Positions 63,401-64,000 of a stretch of 64,000 bases of DNA are shown here, one piece after another. Source of the stretch: Rhodocyclaceae bacterium (GTDB lineage Bacteria; Pseudomonadota; Gammaproteobacteria; Burkholderiales; Rhodocyclaceae). The stretch is from positions 1,864,513 through 1,928,512 of the forward strand of contig JADJEF010000020.1 of assembly GCA_016702335.1 (NCBI GenBank), given 5' to 3'. A model generated the notes under the pieces. That model was not told the origin of the DNA and did no database searches. It saw only the letters and a program-made list of their open reading frames with translations. Position 1 is the first letter of the stretch. Each line of letters opens with the position of its first letter. The translations under genes and the position numbers were made by a program.

Positions 63401-64000
63401 GGCTTTGGGTACCAATCAAATTGACGATCTCACCACGTCGCAAGCGGCTCAACTCACTGCCACGCAGTTCGCCAATCTGAATTCGGCGCAAGTCAATGCA
63501 ATGGAGGCGGATGATGTGAAAGTCTTGTCCGGCAGTGTTATTGCGGCTATGACAGCGGCCCAGATAGACGGCTTGACGAACAACCAGATTCAGGAATTGA
63601 CAACCAGTCAGATCGAGAAGCTCACGGCCGTTCAAGTGACCTCAATGGATACGGCTCAGATTGCAGCGCTTCAGGACGTCCAGGTCGCGAAATTGTCGAC
63701 GGGCGTCATCCAGGCGCTGGGCACCGAGCAGGTACGGGCGCTTGGCGCAGATATCGAGGCGCTGACCAATGCTCAGTTCCTCAAGCTGTCTGGAGACCAG
63801 TTGGTCGGTTTGAGCACGGCGCAGGTGTTTGCGCTGACCACCGCGCAGCTCTCTGTAATGACGGCGGGGCAAGTGGTTGGGTTGGGGACTGACGATATTG
63901 ACGCGCTGCAGGCCTCGTCATTCGTGCTGCTTTCGACCACAGCAATTGCTTCGCTCGATTCCGCTCAGGTGCGTGCGCTTGATCAAAACAAACTGGGTGA
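48450..64000 (+). CDS. giant octapeptide-repeat protein with embedded flagellinolysin-like metalloprotease domain (3' end outside window)
   Basis: The frame is open from ATG 48450 to the window end, at least 5,183 codons. I checked the frame at several points (50964, 53943, 56994, 62010). It begins MAISATTVLSGYTTDQIEAL with no signal peptide, which suits type I or flagellar-type export. Nearly all of it is an octad of pattern L/M-T/S-x-x-Q-hydrophobic-x-x (LTTAQVAA type), with Thr/Ser at positions 2-3. The only other domain, residues about 745-1060, is a zinc protease with HEMVH (839-843) and WFLEGVAELIHGADER (877-892). Long-period copies lie at 56995-62020. No RTX nonapeptides, flagellin D0 ends or known adhesin modules are seen. 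It could be a surface or secreted fibre carrying a protease, and its Ser/Thr load suits the GT41 enzymes nearby. The family is not one I recognise. Confidence 0.9.
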   Translation, partial: MAISATTVLSGYTTDQIEALTTADALILTSTQLQSLGTNIYALEPADLALVKTTAISGLTSAQMGVLVDAQLAALNTAQVSKLTSSQVVGLTSDKIDALDAVDVGVLANAVISALRTDQIRGMTTAQIDGLTATQVAVLTSAQMSGLTSDQLGAITATDLASLTTRSLAQLTDAQLDGLKTAQVAALTFQQVAALTSAQVASLSDAQVVALGTDIGALSAAGISSLTVSAVDALTTGQVLAITATSVPGLGTAQVAVLDTAQAAALNFGQIAAMTTTQLSALSSAQFGTFLVSEIPAINSSNIAGLSTSVISALTSSQLAAITPTNIKGLSTTQIDALSTAQVKDLSGSQVGALTSTQWSAFDTAQVRALDTADIGQITSTAIAGLSTENLQALTTAQIAAFSAAAIQGLTTSAIDALNTAQVAGLNSTQFGALTSAQLQVLSADLAVVGTDDIAQIKSSAIAGLQLGNIATMTTAQVAAISAAAIKGLTTAQIDAMTTAQLDALSVSQLGAFTSGQMAGFAGSDLAAINTSDFASFAATAIGGLSAGQLDSVTTAQLKAMTASQLAALNSAQLASLEAAQVAAIETVDIASITSAAISGLAVASMTTAQVAALSATAVGGLTTAQVHGLSDDQVTALTAAQIGALKSSQLAVLTGTDIDLLTTTEVRAITSAGITGLTSDAIGSLDANQMAAIAAGSIAGISSAQIAMLATHQLNDLTAAQIAGMTSTQVMGLGADDIATLTALSPINANEAAVAQALKPWIEASTDRISTYLGLAANTSQQAALEVNLFNGSVGGVAASVSSNGVSQTLNIDMADFSPANLPNGGTAPFYNDRIIAHEMVHAVMNSALSTYQMDNWSAALTTAQLASWEDKMPTWFLEGVAELIHGADERVLADLGGAALTTAQLATNAASMVGVLDDAWAGTSKQYSASYMAVRKLHAELIASGATEGIKDLLEYMQANPSASLDDSIDALDGGGTGLESFVASFTGAAGAAFITSQYSTLTNADTGAIGGADVSGGSVLTSQSIISYDPLDETTASTFTSNGFTVTMDAGLSNQRLIASISSSAIKGFSTDQIAALQTDQVAAFSATAISGLTNAQLQAMGTNQIQALTTAQIAQISSAQVGGLRTDQMAAMQTEDVARLTSGVIGALTGAQLSGFGTDQIVSMSSTQIGSFTTNNISGLTSTQIASIETSDIAAIKTSVIAALSAGQIEGLSSTQISAMTAAQRAILPAGAITTSAITAMTTVEIAALSSSTLQGWTSTQLQQLNSVQIAAITTANIKALLTSQVDDLLPSQVAALTSTQVAALASTQVVALTTTQLANIETGDIASLASSGLAVLSSAQMAALAESQVTNLSQAQFGALGTTQVQGFNAAQIAAIETRDLAALKTSVIAAFSTDQVRALTESQVSTMSSASLGALTSTQLSALTNTQFQALNTAQISSLTTAQIKGVTDAQVAQIETADLVAIKTSVLAAMTTSQISSLTVDQIAKLTSGQLQALSTDQVRAIGIPQIQALTTAQAALIKDSQVAGFSTQQIAAIETADLQKLSTGFIAGMTTAQVAALTADQIAALTTAQSSVLSSSQLGSLSPTDTAALTSDQISRLTSSQIGGLSTGQVAGIEPSNIGLISTSAIAGVSAAQMGALSADQVAQLSTNQFSKLSSTQVGGLSTAQIQGMSTTQANLLSTTQAGGLTSAQIARMDVDDVQALKSGVIASLNTLQFTGLTADQIAALTTAQFSSINSAQLSRLSSDEIQALRTDQTARLTSTQIAGLTSDQIGKLETLDQQAISTAAIAALTDTQIDGFSAQQIADLTTSQVKALSSSQIAGFSTAQIRAIEAEDIKQLSTAAIAALTTLQASVLTGDQVLALGTAQFAAFEAADLAGLSASALQAMTTAQAAAMGSTQAAGLTSAQLANLEAEDLAALSQAVVGSLSDTQLDGLLAQQIKDMTTAQFAALKATQVAGLSSVQIAAIDTDDIKQLSTGAIAALTTAQAAQLNAEQLAALTTAQFKALEPADVGALGTNAISGLTSAQAAVLSVAQLGQMTSAQIAKLDADDVKQFGTSLIQALTNSQIDGMTAEQVSGMTTVQLAKLTASQLASFDSTQLQSLTTEQAAALAATQITGLSSVQLNKLEDVDLKALSTSVIAALNSVQIQGLSVQQIADLTTTQAAALTITQLAGMTTTQVAAFELDDVKKLSTSLIAGLNTAQAASLSADQLGAMTTDQFKALDVTDLGSIVTSSIGGMTTAQASVLSATQAVGLTSAQLARIDAEDIAKFATSVIAGLTNTQLDGLTADQMAALSTVQFSKLSGNQIANLDTAQLQAITTDQAKALTASQLADITSTQLGKLEGQDLAQLSNSAVASLSPTQLDGLTVSQISDLTTTQKAALTATQIASLSGDQLNALGLTLSTSAIAGLTTAQVNQMSADQIASLTTDQFKALDAESISAISTSAIAGITTEQAAQLSATQATGLSSAQIAGLEVDDFKSLATSVIAALNDGQLAGMRADQLGALQSAQFSKLSASAFGALSDQSLQAITTAQSAALTVSQASSLTSTQLSKLEPDDIKAFATSVISNLSNSQIDGLTRDQIGGLTTLQVSKLSANQIGNLDTQQLQALTTAQAATLTGTQIAELSSAQLSKLEAEDIAVLSQSVIKALSDSQLDGLSAQQIIDLTTTQAAALTAVQVAGLTSTQFAAIAVDDLKVLSTSAIGGLTETQTVAMTADQLAALTSNQFEALQDTALGAVTAAQLTGLTTLQASLMGATQIAGLNSTQIAGLDAADFAKFSTSVVGALTAEQAKGLTADQLAAISTQQFAKLGAEQLTQLGNDQIQALTTDHAKALSVTQLGGLTSAQLNKLDAVDVAQLGTSVIQALTNLQMDGLTAEQIGAMSTLQISKLSASQLASLDSAQLQALTTDHAKALTGTQIASLTSTQIGKLEDVDLQQLSTSVVAGLSGDQIKGLSAQQVTDLTTTQVASLTATQVAGMTTVQIAAIDTNDIKKLTTSAIAALTTDHAGVLTADQLGALSSDQFKALEAADLGKISTNAISGMTTDQAKALTATQAAELTSAQINKLDLADLQQFGTSVIQGFSTLQLDGMTADQVAGLSTLQFSKLTASQLGSLDTVQLQAMTTDQAKAMTAAQVTSLSAAQLGKLEDADLAQLSTGVIAGFDSNQIQGLTAAQMAGLTSTQLGALTATQVGAMTTAQIAGIENVDIKYLNTGAIVALTTAQAGILNADQLAGLTSAQFKVLEAADITALSASAFSGLTSDQAAVLTVTQLGTMTSAQLNKLDAVDVAQLGTSVIQALTNLQMDGLTAEQIGAMSTLQISKLSASQLASLDSAQLQALTTDHAKALTGTQIASLTSTQIGKLEDVDLQQLSTSVVAGLSGDQIKGLSAQQVTDLTTTQVASLTATQVAGMTTVQIAAIDTNDIKKLTTSAIAALTTDHAGVLTADQLGALSSDQFKALEAADLGKISTNAISGMTTDQAKALTATQAAELTSAQINKLDLADLQQFGTSVIQGFSTLQLDGMTADQVAGLSTLQFSKLTASQLGSLDTVQLQAMTTDQAKAMTAAQVTSLSAAQLGKLEDADLAQLSTGVIAGFDSNQIQGLTAAQMAGLTSTQLGALTATQVGAMTTAQIAGIENVDIKYLNTGAIVALTTAQAGILNADQLAGLTSAQFKVLEAADITALSASAFSGLTSDQAAVLTVTQLGTMTSAQLNKLDAVDVAQLGTSVIQALTNLQMDGLTAEQIGAMSTLQISKLSASQLASLDSAQLQALTTDHAKALTGTQIASLTSTQIGKLEDVDLQQLSTSVVAGLSGDQIKGLSAQQVTDLTTTQVASLTATQVAGMTTVQIAAIDTNDIKKLTTSAIAALTTDHAGVLTADQLGALSSDQFKALEAADLGKISTNAISGMTTDQAKALTATQAAELTSAQINKLDLADLQQFGTSVIQGFSTLQLDGMTADQVAGLSTLQFSKLTASQLGSLDTVQLQAMTTDQAKAMTAAQVTSLSAAQLGKLEDADLAQLSTGVIAGFDSNQIQGLTAAQMAGLTSTQLGALTATQVGAMTTAQIAGIENVDIKYLNTGAIVALTTAQAGILNADQLAGLTSAQFKVLEAADITALSASAFSGLTSDQAAVLTVTQLGTMTSAQLNKLDAVDVAQLGTSVIQALTNLQMDGLTAEQIGAMSTLQISKLSASQLASLDSAQLQALTTDHAKALTGTQIASLTSTQIGKLEDVDLQQLSTSVVAGLSGDQIKGLSAQQVTDLTTTQVASLTATQVAGMTTVQIAAIDTNDIKKLTTSAIAALTTDHAGVLTADQLGALSSDQFKALEAADLGKISTNAISGMTTDQAKALTATQAAELTSAQINKLDLADLQQFGTSVIQGFSTLQLDGMTADQVAGLSTLQFSKLTASQLGSLDTVQLQAMTTDQAKAMTAAQVTSLSAAQLGKLEDADLAQLSTGVIAGFDSNQIQGLTAAQMAGLTSTQLGALTATQVGAMTTAQIAGIENVDIKYLNTGAIVALTTAQAKILSADQLAGLTTTQFKVLEAADIGQLSTAAIAGMTTAQAKELVAGQIASLSSAQIAKIDAEDLQQFSTAVIAAITVDQARGLSADQVAALSTLQISKLGADQLAQLGSNQIQALTSDQAKSLTATQAAGLSSFQISKLEEIDLAALGTSVISNLRDDQLVGLLTTQIGGLTTLQASVLTVSQIAGLSTAQIANMEAADIAKLTTTVIQSLSDTKLAALKQDQVEALTTLQFSKLSSDQLGDFRTDQIRSLTTAQAAAMTATQVLGLDSAQVASLEGEDLSKFSTAVIAALTNSQIDGLSNLQIGELTTTQAAVLTAGQIGGMTTSQVLAIDAVDDFRRLSTAAISGFTTDQMRALDGTHFEAFTTTQFARLSLDQTGAVSTAAIQSLTTDQAKVLSATQADGLTSAQIARISDAGIEQFATAVIATLDDAQMKGLTQSQIQILTSTQFAKLSATQVAALGTNQIDDLTTSQAAQLTATQFANLNSAQVNAMEADDVKVLSGSVIAAMTAAQIDGLTNNQIQELTTSQIEKLTAVQVTSMDTAQIAALQDVQVAKLSTGVIQALGTEQVRALGADIEALTNAQFLKLSGDQLVGLSTAQVFALTTAQLSVMTAGQVVGLGTDDIDALQASSFVLLSTTAIASLDSAQVRALDQNKLG
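50690..51630 (+). other. flagellinolysin-like M9-type zinc metalloprotease domain within the giant protein
   Basis: Residues about 745-1060. The helical start (EAAVAQALKPWIEASTDRISTYLGL) is followed by strands (GGVAASVSSNGVSQTLNIDMADFSPANLPNG) and then the zinc-binding helix RIIAHEMVHAVMN, with H839, E840 and H843. The third ligand is probably E880 in WFLEGVAE, followed by LIHGADER. After that come YSASYMAVRKLHAEL and a C-terminal helical part. The order and spacing resemble the peptidase domain that flagellinolysins carry in the flagellin hypervariable region. All catalytic residues are intact, so activity is expected. Octads resume at about 51640. Confidence 0.8.
54366..62020 (+). repeat. 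27-octad (216-residue, 648-bp) super-repeat region
   Basis: Acidic marker octads (I-D-T-D-D-I-K-Q, L-E-P-A-D-V-G-A and similar) replace Q5 by Asp. They recur at 5, 5, 10 and 7 octads, summing to 27. The octad after each marker usually has Val or Ala at position 5 (LSTSVIAA). The order holds from about 54366, with one extra 10-octad phrase near 56.2-56.9 kb. Upstream of this the pattern loosens. Confidence 0.75.
56995..62020 (+). repeat. 1,296-bp near-identical tandem repeats (3.9 copies)
   Basis: Copies start at 56995, 58291, 59587 and 60883; the last is cut at 62020. Each is 432 codons, so the frame is kept. Differences are few and mostly synonymous (for example GAG/GAA near 57102, GCC/GCT and AGC/AGT in the NAISG codons, CAA/CAG before LST). 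Each copy consists of two diverged 216-residue halves that align octad by octad. Copies this similar imply recent amplification or gene conversion, and the copy number in an assembly may be wrong. Confidence 0.92.

Noticed and set aside
48450..64000. CRISPR-like or non-coding satellite DNA, because of the 24-bp and 1,296-bp periods
   Set aside because: Units are contiguous multiples of three, keep one reading frame, vary mostly at silent or conservative sites and have no spacers.
48450..64000. RTX toxin or flagellin identity for the giant protein
   Set aside because: No GGxGxDxUx nonapeptides were seen, and there is no flagellin N-terminal D0/D1 sequence at the start; only the protease domain recalls flagellinolysin.

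Overview
The window is high-GC bacterial DNA that looks like a betaproteobacterium, possibly of the Rhodocyclales (Azoarcus/Thauera type). This rests on the polar-type flagellar operon with a FleS/FleR two-component pair, sigma54-like promoters and overall codon style. The taxonomic call is inference only. No tRNA, rRNA, CRISPR array or intact insertion sequence was seen.

Layout. (1) 1-3051, plus strand: the 3' end of an outer-membrane beta-barrel gene and two exported FecR-domain proteins with long Thr/Pro-rich tails. (2) 3114-15885: flagellar block. fliF-G-H-I-J-K-L-M-N run on the minus strand; the divergent fleS-fleR pair and fliE run on the plus strand. fliOPQR do not follow fliN. (3) 15971-19212, minus: a type I secretion membrane-fusion protein and its ABC transporter. 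The transporter is split by a one-base frameshift. (4) 19315-22111, plus: a SPINDLY/OGT-type (GT41) glycosyltransferase and a ParD/ParE toxin-antitoxin pair. (5) 22347-48140, minus: about 26 kb of glycan genes. They include a CDP-3,6-dideoxyhexose set (RfbF, G, H, an RmlC-like epimerase and a reductase), a GDP-D-glycero-D-manno-heptose set (transaldolase, GmhB, GmhA, HddC, HddA), a UDP-xylose synthase, an unusual sugar-nucleotide dehydrogenase without its catalytic Cys, FkbM methyltransferases and several glycosyltransferases, ending in a 1032-residue GT41-GT4 fusion. (6) 48450 to the window end, plus: one unbroken reading frame of at least 5,183 codons.

The most striking object is that giant gene. 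It encodes hundreds of copies of an 8-residue unit of the type L-T-T-A-Q-(I/V)-A-A. The octads are grouped into phrases of 10, 7, 5 and 5, giving a 27-octad (216-residue) super-repeat. Two super-repeats form a 432-residue (1,296 bp) unit, present in almost four near-identical tandem copies at 56995-62020. The only non-repetitive domain seen is a zinc metalloprotease domain (HEMVH at residues 839-843, WFLEGVAE at 877-884) that resembles the peptidase domain of flagellinolysins (proteolytic flagellins). Here it sits in a repeat array and not in a flagellin. There is no N-terminal signal peptide, and a sigma28-like promoter (TAAAGTTT-N11-CCCGTAAC) lies upstream.

Working model (inference): a giant Ser/Thr-rich surface protease is expressed with the flagellar regulon, exported by the type I system or another signal-less route, and glycosylated by the adjacent GT41-type enzymes using sugars made by the neighbouring cluster.

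Two dispersed repeats cut across these regions. One is a 25-bp element (AAGTCGGCGCTGG-N4-ACGGCGAT) with eight copies, six of them inside genes. The other is a 160-240 bp intergenic repeat that begins at the stop codons of fliG and of the UDP-xylose synthase gene.
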